DNA of 64,000 bases from Clostridium felsineum DSM 794 (GCF_002006355.2 NZ_CP096980.1:3410001-3474000); one strand, 5' to 3'; counted from the stretch's first letter, positions 46,701 through 55,504 are shown. Notes: generated from the letters alone by a model not told the origin. Translations and numbers: made by a program.

Positions 46701-47484
46701 AAGTTATTCGAGATATGTAAATAAAAAAACTAGCCATAAATATTCTGAAAACCGAAGTTTTGTTTAATTCACAGAATTTATATATAATATCATTCAACTG
46801 TTCTGGAACGGAAATACCTTTTCTGCAAGCATGCATACTGGATACATTTAATTTATCCTGTTTTAATTTTGTTACATTGGGTAGTGTTTCAAATTTATTT
46901 AACCAGAAATTTTTATCATCAATAAATAATCTTGTATGTTTATAATAATTTTCTCTTTCAACATATAAAAGATATGATGGTCTTTTATCTACAGTAATAT
47001 TAGTTTCATTCACTAAAAGATTATAATTTTCAATAATCTGATTTATTATCAAACTCATTCCCCAAACATCAGCTACTATATGGTGAATCTTCATAAATAG
47101 AACATACTCGCTTTTATTAAATCTACCCACAGCAAAATAGAATAAATCCGAATCCTCTAGAATAAAAGGCTTATGTGCTTGATTTTGCATCCATCTTTCA
47201 GCTTCCATCTCGTCAGCAAAATCAAAATATTCAATTTTAATTGGTTCATATTCTTTTATATACTGTTTTACAATGTCATTTTGTTCTATTATTCTAATCC
47301 TTATCGCATCATTTTGAGATATTGTAATATTTATTGCCTTTTTCATGATTTCCAAGTCTGTAAAATTTTCAATTTTTATGTTAGGTGCTAAATTATTAAT
47401 TCCTGTTGAATTGAATAGCTTGTCCATATACCATATTCGCTTTTGTGCATGAGTCAAATCAAACATTGTGTTTTCTCTATCCAT
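43789..47484 (-). CDS. NRPS: C - A(Gly) - T - orphan half-C
   Basis: A 1231-residue synthetase. The N-terminal C domain (~5-430) has HHIVADV (134-140), with the last Gly replaced by Val. It lies at the start of its protein, so it may be a starter-type lipo-initiating C. The A domain (SGSTGKPKGV; YKTGDCARW) aligns by hand to code D-I-L-Q-L-G-M-I-W-K, typical of glycine. The T domain has FFEIGGDSL. Residues ~1030-1231 resemble the C-terminal half of a condensation domain without a histidine motif. AGAAGGAG precedes the ATG. The gene is 204 bases after the TE-bearing gene, with a large palindrome in that gap. Confidence 0.94.
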   Translation of the reverse strand: MDRENTMFDLTHAQKRIWYMDKLFNSTGINNLAPNIKIENFTDLEIMKKAINITISQNDAIRIRIIEQNDIVKQYIKEYEPIKIEYFDFADEMEAERWMQNQAHKPFILEDSDLFYFAVGRFNKSEYVLFMKIHHIVADVWGMSLIINQIIENYNLLVNETNITVDKRPSYLLYVERENYYKHTRLFIDDKNFWLNKFETLPNVTKLKQDKLNVSSMHACRKGISVPEQLNDIIYKFCELNKTSVFRIFMASFFIYISRITCSDDICIGTLIHNRFEVDEKEMVGMFASTVPFRVKVDENLDFIRFLAIVTKEFKDIMKHQKYPYDLLIDDLRKKHNGVMGLFNVLISYQNAQYCKGVETKWNFSGYEENDIAIHINSRKGDGKLRLEIDYNIDIFSQNDIKVLFDRVFALMNKLLTTPHQVIKDHSILSNHEENLIIKEFNNTDTKYEQNVKVHELFERQVKRNPDSIAVSFKNKSITYKQLNKKSNQLANLLVKIGVKSDVVVGLMVERSIDMIIGILAVFKAGGAYLPIDSTHPVERIKYILENSHTNILLTQKHLKNKFAFDGHIVDIQDESLYSEKFDDLNLHGDINDLAYVIYTSGSTGKPKGVMIEEKSLINFINAINQRITLQHNDRIVALTTISFDISILEIILPLTKGLEVVIASEEEKIDPKLLRKLIIDNNVKIFQTTPSRLQLLINSGLDLDFLNNLEVILIGGEALHENILVTIKNYTKAKIYNMYGPTETTIWSTIKELTNTNEINIGKPIANTQIYIVDKNNNLQPIRVNGELCISGDCVSRGYLNNDKLTKTKFVTDIVNRKKIMYKTGDCARWLENGDIEFVGRLDNQIKVRGYRIELDEIEKSLNMYSHIKNSAVIAKEGNHGDKYLVSYYTSNVEIDNSKIYAFLSNIIPDYMIPHDYIRIDKFPLTPNGKINKKALLSLEIKSSCKDIKNSLFESGVGKDIYDIWVKILNKDNIRINDRFFEIGGDSLSLVAMHAEIEKKYPGKISVTDIFANPTLYKVISFIEKQNKLEVLKTNMDYIEFPKSYYLNSGLANSCKIITTEIDKNMFAKLNLLCEKINVNKMDIIFSIYVYTLAKTSNKQNINIHYSNISDKAFIVNVDLNKFKKFNQLIKAIGNDVIFYSNEQMDEKLLLECMPPKLEKSILPLFVSGNNSNDNIENFYDVILKTYKGGKKIVLSFKYNCKKLNSEKIEEFFYQYLKLLEVIINNEKWR

Positions 47485-47545
47485 CTAAATTTTCTCCTTC
47501 TAATATATTTTACAACTTCATGCATATATATTGTTGTAAATCCTA

Positions 47546-47590
47546 AATACTTTTAATTAATATATATAATACATATTAATTAAAAGTATT
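47546..47590. promoter_or_regulatory. 18-bp perfect inverted repeat in the NRPS intergenic gap
   Basis: AATACTTTTAATTAATAT (47546-47563) recurs inverted at 47573-47590 with a 9-base loop, in the 204-base gap between the first and second NRPS genes. There is no U-tract on the minus strand, so an operator, an RNA stability hairpin or an internal promoter control site is more likely than a terminator. Confidence 0.5.
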
Positions 47591-47688
47591 GCTGTACTAT
47601 GTTAAAACTCACTTACAACTTTAAATATACAATAATTTATTGAACTATGTTTTAGAAGACATATATTATAACCTTAACCATGAGGTTA

Positions 47689-50600
47689 CTATAATAAATT
47701 ATTAATTATCTTTGATACCTCATTTACATATGGTTGCCTAAAAATCGAAAAATGACTTCCATTTACATTGTGTACATTAATTTTAGTATTACAATATGAT
47801 TGCCATTCCTTATCAATTATATTTACTGACTTGGTAGCTTTTATATAATTAACTTCGGTACTTATATTACTTTTAGGAATATACCTTAAACATGCACAAT
47901 TGATGCTTCTTATTATATTTATAAATCGAATTTTTTCAATTCCACTCATTTTATTATAATTAGGCATATTTTCCATAATTCCCCTGTACTTTATATTTTC
48001 AATTATAATATTTAAATCTTCTAATTTATTAACAACCAAAGAATATATGCTTTCCAAACTAATATTATTTTTTGCTAATTGCTCAATATCAAATTTATCA
48101 ATAACTTTTCCTAAAAATTTCTTTTCTGTATCCACATTAAACTTTGGAATCTTTTTAGATAAATATATATTTGGAGGAACAGAATCTATTACAAAAAATA
48201 CTTTTACACTTTCACCCAATAGTTCTATCTGTCTTACAATTTCATATGCTATAGTACCACCATTGCTCCATCCAGCAATATAATATGGTCCGGATTTTTG
48301 TATATTTTTTATAACTAATAAATACTGATTTGCCAATTCTTCAATATTAATATTCTTTGGATAATATTCCTTATACTCCCTAAAATTTAATCCCCAACAA
48401 TTATATTGCGAAGAAATTTTCTTTACAAGTTCTATATATCCGTCTACTTGTCCAGTTCCATCATGTATAAAAAATATGTTTTTATCTGCGCTATCTGATT
48501 TCTTTAGAAATACAAGATTCTCATCCTGCCAAAAATCCTCTTGTATTGAATTTTTTTTAACAAATTGAGAAATGTTCCTTATATTCTTAAATACATACAC
48601 ATTGCTTACAGATATTGATACATTCAATTTCTGTGCTATTTTACTTGCAACATTAACTGCCCTTATAGAATCACCACCTATTTCAAAAAAATTATCATCT
48701 ATTCCTATATTCTTTGTTCCTAAAACTTTTTCCCATATCTCAACTAATTTATTTTCTACTTCGTCCCTTGGAGCTTCATATTTTACCCCTGTATTTATCT
48801 TCCACTCTAATTTTGGTAGTGCTCTTCTATCTATTTTTCCGTTTGTTGTTACTGGCATATTATTTAACTTTACAAAGTATGATGGCAACATATATTCTGG
48901 AATTTTTTCACTTAACTTCTCTCTTATTTCTCTTACGTTATAGTCTTTTTCTCCTACATAATATGCGCATAAATACTTATTATATCCTTCATCTCTTGCT
49001 ATTACTATACATTCTTTTATTCCTTCTATTTTAAGTAAATTACTTTCTATTTCCCCTACTTCTATTCTAAAACCTCTTATTTTAACTTGATGATCTATTC
49101 TCCCTAAATATTCTATATTCCCATCTGAAAGCCATCTTGCTAAATCTCCTGTTTTGTACATTCTTTCTTGTGGATCATATGGATTTACTACAAACTTCTT
49201 ATTTGTTAATTTTTCATTGTTTAAATATCCTTTAGCAAGTCCTTCTCCACTTATACATAATTCACCTGCCACACCCACAGGAACTAATTTATTATTTCTA
49301 TCAACTATATATATTCTTATATTGTCTATTGGTTTCCCAATTGGTATATTATTGGGTATATCACCTAAGATATTATTTAATGAATACTTTGTTGCATATA
49401 TACTAGCTTCTGTTGGTCCGTATAAATTCTCAATATTAGTAACTTTAATTAGCTTTTGAAAAATATTGTTGTTTTTAATTTTTAACGCTTCTCCTGCTGT
49501 TAAAATATATTTTAATCTCTTTAATTTTTTTACATTGTCCTCGTTAATTTCATTTAAAAACAAATTGAACATACTAGATGTAAAATTAACATGACTGACT
49601 GAATTATCTATTATCGTTTTAATTACATTCTTAGCATCTTTTTCATATCCCTTCCCAAGTATTACTAATTTTCCACCGCCTATAAACCAGCCAAATATTT
49701 CACTTATTGAAACATCAAAGGAATAATTTGTTTTTTGAAGGTATGCTCCATTTTGATCCATTGTATAATGCTTTTGTAAAAACATTAGTGTATTCATCAT
49801 ACTACTGTGTTTTATCATAACCCCTTTAGGTCTACCTGTTGTACCTGACGTATATATTACATATGCTAAATTGTCTTTACCTGCTATTTCACCCAAGTTA
49901 TCAACATCATACTTGTATAACTCTTCATTATCTATGTAACATATTTCTACTATTTTATTTTGTATTCTACCTTCAAATTTTTTCTGTGTTATCACTAGTT
50001 TTGTTCCACTATCATCTATCACATAGTTTATTCTATCCTTTGGGTACTCTGGATCGATTGGTAGATAAGCTCCTCCTGCCTTTAGTATTGCCATTATTCC
50101 CACTATCATCTCTATTGATTTCTCTATCATTATCCCTACTATAACGTCTTTTTCTACTCCCTTTTCTCTTAAAACTCTTGCTAATGAATTAACTTTTTCA
50201 TTCAATTTTTTATATGATAATTTTTTATTTTCAAATATCAAAGCTGTATTATCTGGTATTTTTTTCACCTGATCCTCAAACAATCCAGTTATTGTTCTAC
50301 TCTGAGAGTAATTTGACACAGTATTATTAAATTGGTATAACAATTTATTTTTTTCTTCTTTTGTAATTATTTCTATTTCACCTAATTTTACTTCCTGATT
50401 GTTTACTATAGAATTAAATATAGCTTTTAAATGTTCTGCCATCATCTGTATTGTAGCTTTTTTAAATAATTTACTACTATATTCAATATTAATTTCAAAT
50501 TGGCCACTTTTTTTAATAACTGAGAATATTAAATCAAACTTGACTACATTACACTTATAATCATATTTTTTGATTATGAAATTACCTACATCAATGTTTT

Positions 50601-51903
50601 CTTCACTATCATTTATCATTGTAAACATAACATCAAATAGTGGATTTCTTCCACTATCTCTTGGTATATTTAATTTATTTACTAACTCCTCAAATTGGTA
50701 ATCTTGATTTTCATATGCATTTATAGAATTCTCCCTTACTTCTGTTAAAAATTCCACATAACTTTTATCCATTGTAGGATAGTTTCTCATTGCCAAAGTA
50801 TTTACAAACATGCCTATAACATTCTTAATCTGATCAATTCTTCTTCCTGCTATAGGCGTTCCTATTATTATATCTTCCTGACCAGTATATTTTGAAAGAA
50901 GTATATTAACAACCGATAAAAATACCATATACATTGTACTTCCCGTTATATAAGCTATTTTCTTTAACTTTTCTGATAATTCATTCCCTATTTCAAAACT
51001 TATAGTATTTCCTTCGAAAGTTTTAATAGAAGGTCTTTTATAATCTGTTAATAAATTAAGAACTGGTATTTCTTTTTTAAATACCTTTAGCCAATATCGT
51101 TCCTGCATTTTAATATTATCTGATTTCATTTCCTTATTCTGCCAAATACAATAATCCTTATATTGTATTGTCATTTTAGGTAGTTCCCTCTTGTTGTATA
51201 AATAACTAAATTCTTTTAATAAAATACCTACAGATATCCCATCCATTATTATATGATGAGTATTAATTAGCAACACATATTCTTTTTCTAAGATTTCTAT
51301 TAGTACTACCCTTATTAATGGTGCCTTACTTAAATCAAACGGTCTTATAAATTCTTTTATTGTATCATTAACTTGATTTTTCTGTGCTTTAATATATGTA
51401 ATTTCAGGAATTATATTTTTATCATTTACTATTTGCACTACCTCTCCATCAATATTCTCAAATGAAGTTCTTAAGCTTTCGTGCCTTTTTACCAATTCAA
51501 TTATACTTTTATTAAAGCGTACTTTATCAATTTTTCCCTCTATTTTAACTATTATTGGTACATTATAATTAATACTGCTTCTATTCATTTGATTTAGTAT
51601 AAACATTCTTTTTTCTGCTGAAGATAGTGGATAATATTCTCTTTTTTCAGTAGGCATTATAATTACACTTTCTTTTTTCTCTGCATTTCTAATATAACTT
51701 GCTATTTCCTTAATAGTAACTACTTTAAATATTTTTCTTATCGATATTTCTACATTAAATTCCTTCTTAATCATGCATTCTAGTTCTATCGCCTTTAAAG
51801 AATGTCCTCCCAAATAAAGAAAACTATCATTTATGTTTATATTTGTAACATTTAGTATTTTCTTACATATATTGATTAGTCTATTTTCAATATTATCCTC
51901 CAT
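47689..51903 (-). CDS. NRPS termination module: T - C - A - T - TE
   Basis: A 1404-residue synthetase. An N-terminal orphan carrier (Ser35 in LGGHSL) precedes a C domain (~90-510; HHIIMDG at 216-222). The A domain (~530-1030) has SGTTGRPKGV and A10 Lys1023 in NGKIDRR. A second T domain (Ser1079 in IGGDSI) and a thioesterase (~1140-1404) follow. The TE triad is visible: Ser1213 in GWSNGG, Asp1240 in FFVIDS and His in NGSHFSIF near the end. By hand alignment the A-domain code is D-V-S-N-L-A-L-I-Y-K, which I cannot assign. Although first in the transcript, it should act last and release the product. AGGAGG precedes the ATG. Confidence 0.95.
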   Translation of the reverse strand: MEDNIENRLINICKKILNVTNININDSFLYLGGHSLKAIELECMIKKEFNVEISIRKIFKVVTIKEIASYIRNAEKKESVIIMPTEKREYYPLSSAEKRMFILNQMNRSSINYNVPIIVKIEGKIDKVRFNKSIIELVKRHESLRTSFENIDGEVVQIVNDKNIIPEITYIKAQKNQVNDTIKEFIRPFDLSKAPLIRVVLIEILEKEYVLLINTHHIIMDGISVGILLKEFSYLYNKRELPKMTIQYKDYCIWQNKEMKSDNIKMQERYWLKVFKKEIPVLNLLTDYKRPSIKTFEGNTISFEIGNELSEKLKKIAYITGSTMYMVFLSVVNILLSKYTGQEDIIIGTPIAGRRIDQIKNVIGMFVNTLAMRNYPTMDKSYVEFLTEVRENSINAYENQDYQFEELVNKLNIPRDSGRNPLFDVMFTMINDSEENIDVGNFIIKKYDYKCNVVKFDLIFSVIKKSGQFEINIEYSSKLFKKATIQMMAEHLKAIFNSIVNNQEVKLGEIEIITKEEKNKLLYQFNNTVSNYSQSRTITGLFEDQVKKIPDNTALIFENKKLSYKKLNEKVNSLARVLREKGVEKDVIVGIMIEKSIEMIVGIMAILKAGGAYLPIDPEYPKDRINYVIDDSGTKLVITQKKFEGRIQNKIVEICYIDNEELYKYDVDNLGEIAGKDNLAYVIYTSGTTGRPKGVMIKHSSMMNTLMFLQKHYTMDQNGAYLQKTNYSFDVSISEIFGWFIGGGKLVILGKGYEKDAKNVIKTIIDNSVSHVNFTSSMFNLFLNEINEDNVKKLKRLKYILTAGEALKIKNNNIFQKLIKVTNIENLYGPTEASIYATKYSLNNILGDIPNNIPIGKPIDNIRIYIVDRNNKLVPVGVAGELCISGEGLAKGYLNNEKLTNKKFVVNPYDPQERMYKTGDLARWLSDGNIEYLGRIDHQVKIRGFRIEVGEIESNLLKIEGIKECIVIARDEGYNKYLCAYYVGEKDYNVREIREKLSEKIPEYMLPSYFVKLNNMPVTTNGKIDRRALPKLEWKINTGVKYEAPRDEVENKLVEIWEKVLGTKNIGIDDNFFEIGGDSIRAVNVASKIAQKLNVSISVSNVYVFKNIRNISQFVKKNSIQEDFWQDENLVFLKKSDSADKNIFFIHDGTGQVDGYIELVKKISSQYNCWGLNFREYKEYYPKNINIEELANQYLLVIKNIQKSGPYYIAGWSNGGTIAYEIVRQIELLGESVKVFFVIDSVPPNIYLSKKIPKFNVDTEKKFLGKVIDKFDIEQLAKNNISLESIYSLVVNKLEDLNIIIENIKYRGIMENMPNYNKMSGIEKIRFINIIRSINCACLRYIPKSNISTEVNYIKATKSVNIIDKEWQSYCNTKINVHNVNGSHFSIFRQPYVNEVSKIINNLL

Positions 51904-52416
51904 AAACTACCTCCTAATCAGTGTAGTGCACACTATTTAAAACCTATTTTTTCATCTATTTTAATTTAACTAGCATTATTTACAAATAAAGAGTTCTAAT
52001 ATTTTAGTCATTATATTATTTAAACAACAGCCAATCAAATACGGAAGGAAATTTCCAAAATTTAATAAAAGCTCCTTGAATCTTTATACTTTATTATGTA
52101 AATAATAAAACTAAATGTAATTAAATGATTTTTATTACATCTTTATTTTATATTATCATATTTCTCATTTTTTTACAATAGTTATAATACTTCTTCTTAC
52201 ATATAATGCCATATGCTTGTATATTTCTTACAATTGCAACTTAGTACCTGCGCTATTTTATACTTAAAATAAGAATTAATCACTAATTTCAAAAAATTCT
52301 TATTTTAAGTATAACAAAATTTTAACATTTCAATAAAACCTATATAAACTATCATATTTTTAAAATATTATTTTTAATATTTCTATAAGTAAAAAATATA
52401 ACTGAAAGTTATATTT
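51904..52416. other. Leader region of the NRPS-PKS cluster
   Basis: This 513-base region lies between the transposase remnant and the first cluster gene. On minus, TTGTAA and TAAAAT with a 16-base spacer (about 51964-51991) form a possible promoter. AGTGTAGTGCACACT near 51920 is a short inverted repeat (5-bp arms) just upstream of the ribosome site. A 20-bp palindrome lies at 52258-52314. No gene found. Confidence 0.45.
52258..52314. repeat. 20-bp perfect inverted repeat upstream of the cluster
   Basis: TTATACTTAAAATAAGAATT (52258-52277) is exactly inverted at 52295-52314 with a 17-base spacer. It lies about 360 bases upstream of the first NRPS gene. Neither side has a U-tract. It may be a regulator site or a vestige of a palindromic element. 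Confidence 0.6.
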
Positions 52417-53920
52417 CAGGCTGTAAACAAATATGTGTTTTAAAGTATTTTTTATATATCACAAGCAAATATCTTCTTCTTCTCCAAAGCCTATTTGCTA
52501 ATTTCTTTAAATTCATGCATGCAAAAGTAAGCGTGACTGCCATTTTAATTTTAGCCAAGCTTCTTAAATGAGTGAATCTCATACCATGTTTTTGTTTTGC
52601 ATCTGCAAAAATACGTTCAATAGTTTCTTTTCTTCTTTTGTATACACTATTAACATACCTTTCATGTCTGAGATGTTCAGCTTCTTCCAAATAATTCTCC
52701 CATATATGTCTAGTAATAAGCTTTTGCTTATTTTTACTATTAGTACATTTCTTTATGAAAGCACAGCTTTCACAATCGTGATTATTAGATTTATATTCTT
52801 TATATCCATCTCTGTTGGTCGTTGAATATTTTAATATTTTGTTATTGGGACATATGTAACAATCATAAAATTCATCATATGCATATTCATACTTTTTAAA
52901 GAAACCTTCTTTGGTCATAGGGCGTTTATACGGCATAGATGGTAAAATACCTGAATCTAGTATTGTTTTAGCAATGCATGGATTTTTATATCCAACATCT
53001 ACTGCAACAGCAACTAGTTTATCTCCAAACTTTCAATATACTTTATTATAAACATCATAAAAGCCAATACTATCATGAACATTTCCAGCAGTAACTTCAA
53101 AGCCTAGAACAAAATTGGCATCATCACATGCAGTATGAGCTAAATAAGCAAAACATTTTTCCTTTTCATTCTTATAAAACATTCCACTTTCCTTGTCGGT
53201 AGTACTTTGTACAACTTCCTTAGTCTCTATTTTTTTAGTTTTTTTTAAAGGCTTTTTACCATGTTCTTGCCTGTCCAAATCAATTTCTTTATCAAGTTTG
53301 TCTTTATATTTTTTTGCCTCAATTTCAACATTAACTCTTTTAAATTTCTTCTTATTGGCACTAGCTTTTATATGTGTTGAATCAATATAAACTTGTTCTA
53401 GTGCTAAAAAGCCCTCTTTTTCAGCAATTTCAAGAATTTTCACAAATATATTTGTGAACACATCAGTATCATTGAATCTTCTTTCATAATTTTTATTAAA
53501 GGTAGAGAAATGAGGTATTTTTTCACTCATTGAATAACCAAGAAACCATCTATAAGCTATATTAACTTGAATCTCTCTTATAGTTTGTCTCATTGAAGGT
53601 ATTCCAAATAAATATTGAACAAGTACTATTTTTATAAGTACTACTGGATCAATGCTACGTCTACCAAAGTCAGAATATAATTCTGATACTTCATCATATA
53701 TAAAATTAAAATCTATGGATTTATCTATTTTTCTTAATAAATGATCTTTTGGAACTAGATCCTCTAAGCTATTTAATTCAATTTGACTTCTTAATTCTTT
53801 TCCTTTTTTTGTTAACATTTTACTCATCACCATTTACTATTTTAGAATAAAAAGAAATGAGTGTCGATTTTGTCGACACTCTGAAATATAACTGAAAATT
53901 GTATTTTCAGTTATATTAGT
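52385..53920 (-). mobile_element. Degenerate IS1182-type insertion sequence flanked by hairpins
   Basis: Putative IS ends are GGCTGTAAACAAA (from about 52419) and the inverted GAGTGTCGACAAAA (to about 53881). The latter contains a 9-bp hairpin GAGTGTCGA / TCGACACTC. Outside both ends lie related sequences: AATATAACT hairpins at 52395-52415 (9-bp stem) and 53885-53917 (15-bp stem). The element seems to sit in, or to carry, a palindromic repeat. It holds one transposase interrupted by a stop. Confidence 0.7.
52409..53833 (-). pseudogene. IS1182-family transposase, interrupted by an in-frame TGA
   Basis: A 474-codon reading frame starts at 53833. The first 266 codons (DLVPKDHLLRKIDKSIDFNF, VYIDSTHIKASANKKKF) end in TGA at 53033-53035. 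The next codons continue in the same frame (KFGDKLVAVAVDVGYKN with the second catalytic Asp) through the Cys-rich block and ERIFADAKQKHGMRFTHLR to the stop at 52409. Only one point mutation separates it from an intact gene, so inactivation is recent. It is distinct from the 536-residue transposase of the flanking pair. Confidence 0.88.
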
Positions 53921-53990
53921 GCCCAAATATTTAATTTACAGAAACATTTTTATATTATAAAAGTATACGAGCTTTGTTTTCACATTATTT

Positions 53991-54347
53991 TTACCTTAAT
54001 GAATTAATTTTTAGCACAGCTGCTTTAATTACATTGTATATCTCTTCATCCGTAAGTCCTGTCTTCCCTTCTATAAGTGCTAGCACCTTAGAATTTTTCA
54101 TTTCACCAGTCCAATTAAATTCCTTTCCCATTTGCTCGACTGCTTCAACTGCTTGCTTTATTATAACTATATCTTGATTATATTTATCTATTCCTATTTT
54201 TTGTTTTAATTGATTTTCTCCTAACTCTATAATATTTTTATTTTTATTATAAAATTGTTTAACATAATAAGCTATTATGGCTACAATTATATTAAATATT
54301 ACTCCTAAAATTGGTATTACTATTTGATTTATTATTTGTTCTCTCAT
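53991..54347 (-). CDS. Phage holin, LLH family
   Basis: A 118-residue protein with one N-terminal membrane helix (about residues 8-30, VIPILGVIFNIIVAIIAYYV), a charged coiled-coil middle (YNKNKNIIELGENQLKQKIG) and a C-terminal helical domain (GKEFNWTGEMKNSKVLALIE). This layout is typical of LLH holins. GGAGGG precedes the ATG. It starts 25 bases after the GH25 gene stop, so the two are an endolysin-holin cassette. Phage structural genes are absent, so it may serve protein release rather than phage lysis. A dead copy lies at 9112-9384. Confidence 0.88.
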   Translation of the reverse strand: MREQIINQIVIPILGVIFNIIVAIIAYYVKQFYNKNKNIIELGENQLKQKIGIDKYNQDIVIIKQAVEAVEQMGKEFNWTGEMKNSKVLALIEGKTGLTDEEIYNVIKAAVLKINSLR

Positions 54348-54372
54348 TTTTATCCCTCCAAACTTTATTTAA

Positions 54373-55368
54373 CTAACAATTTTCATCCAATAGCTTTGAC
54401 CATGTGGCTGTCCCTACTATTCCATCTGGATTAATTCCATGCTTAGCCTGCCAATTTTGAACCATTACTTTAGTTCCATTACCAAAAACTCCATCTATAT
54501 TTCCTCCAACTCTGTATTGAATGTATCTTGTAGCATATTCATAATGTGCATATTGAACACCATCTGTTGGTCTATTAAATATTTCTGTAACCGCACTAAC
54601 AGTTTTCTGTCCCCAAATTCCATCTACTACTAGCCCCATTGCTCTTTGAAATTCTTTTATTGCTTCCATTGTTGCCGTTCCCTCTATGCCGTCTACTGTA
54701 ACTCCCTTCTTTAAAAGCGTATTAAGCTGCTGTTGAATAATTTTAACAGTGTCATCCTGTTTTTGTACCTTTACTACCTCATTTAAAATTAATCTTTTGG
54801 AATTTCCTAATAAAATACCCTCACTAAAGTTATTAACATCACATTTCCCATTTACTCCTGGTACATTTCCATCTTCTGCATATTGCCACCCTATATATTG
54901 AGTAACACTCGGTTTTTCAACTCCATATTCAGCTATCCATAAAGGTAAGCTCTTAACTCTATCATCAAATAATTCCTCATAAAAAGAACTATAAGTATAA
55001 ACAGCACATTCATATCCTTTGCTCTGCATAAAATCATAAAATTGACGAACCCTTGTGCTTGTATCATTTTGTCCAGCATCACTAAATTCCTGTGCTTCAA
55101 CATCAATCATATATTTCATATCAGCTTTAAAGCTACTTATCATATTAATAAAATGTTGTGCCTCCATATATGGATTATTTCTGTGTAAAAAGTGATAAAA
55201 TCCTACCTTTAAACCAACTTTTTTAGCTTCATTATAAAACTCTTTCATTTTTGAATCGTTAAAAGTCAATCCCTCTGTGGCTTTTAAATACACATATTCT
55301 ACTCCACTTTTCTTAACCTCTTCCCAATTTGTTATATTTGAGCCATTATAAATGTCTATACCATTCAT
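54373..55368 (-). CDS. GH25 lysozyme (endolysin) with two peptidoglycan-binding domains
   Basis: A 331-residue muramidase. The GH25 domain (1-195) starts MNGIDIYNGSNITNW, with catalytic acidic residues in YMIDVEAQEF and the IGWQYAEDG strand at the end. Two PG_binding_1 units follow: ~205-265 (IQQQLNTLLKKG, DGIEGTATMEAIKEFQ) and ~275-331 (RVGGNIDGVFGNGTKVMVQNWQ). There is no signal peptide, as expected for a holin-dependent endolysin. AGGAGG precedes the ATG. It is co-directional and probably co-transcribed with the holin. It lies next to IS copy 2. Confidence 0.92.
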   Translation of the reverse strand: MNGIDIYNGSNITNWEEVKKSGVEYVYLKATEGLTFNDSKMKEFYNEAKKVGLKVGFYHFLHRNNPYMEAQHFINMISSFKADMKYMIDVEAQEFSDAGQNDTSTRVRQFYDFMQSKGYECAVYTYSSFYEELFDDRVKSLPLWIAEYGVEKPSVTQYIGWQYAEDGNVPGVNGKCDVNNFSEGILLGNSKRLILNEVVKVQKQDDTVKIIQQQLNTLLKKGVTVDGIEGTATMEAIKEFQRAMGLVVDGIWGQKTVSAVTEIFNRPTDGVQYAHYEYATRYIQYRVGGNIDGVFGNGTKVMVQNWQAKHGINPDGIVGTATWSKLLDENC

Positions 55369-55504
55369 AAGACTACCTCCTTTTATGTTTGTATGTGTAG
55401 TAATTTAAAAAGCGCTTCTTTACTACATTTTTCATAAAAACATATACCTTGATGAATTATATAAACGTAACAAATGAAATTATAATCTTTTAATAAGGTA
55501 TAAA

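Noticed and set aside
47689..49460. Several plus-strand frames of 78-123 codons opposite the NRPS
   Set aside because: Leu/Phe/Ser-rich antisense products overlapping conserved NRPS motifs, no ribosome sites.
17120..51903. Epimerase, methyltransferase or enoylreductase domains in the megasynthases
   Set aside because: No matching motifs seen between the A, T, C, KS, DH and KR blocks.
53033..53035. TGA in the transposase as a recoded or selenocysteine codon
   Set aside because: The codon lies at a non-catalytic position in a transposase with no reason for recoding; a point mutation is simpler.
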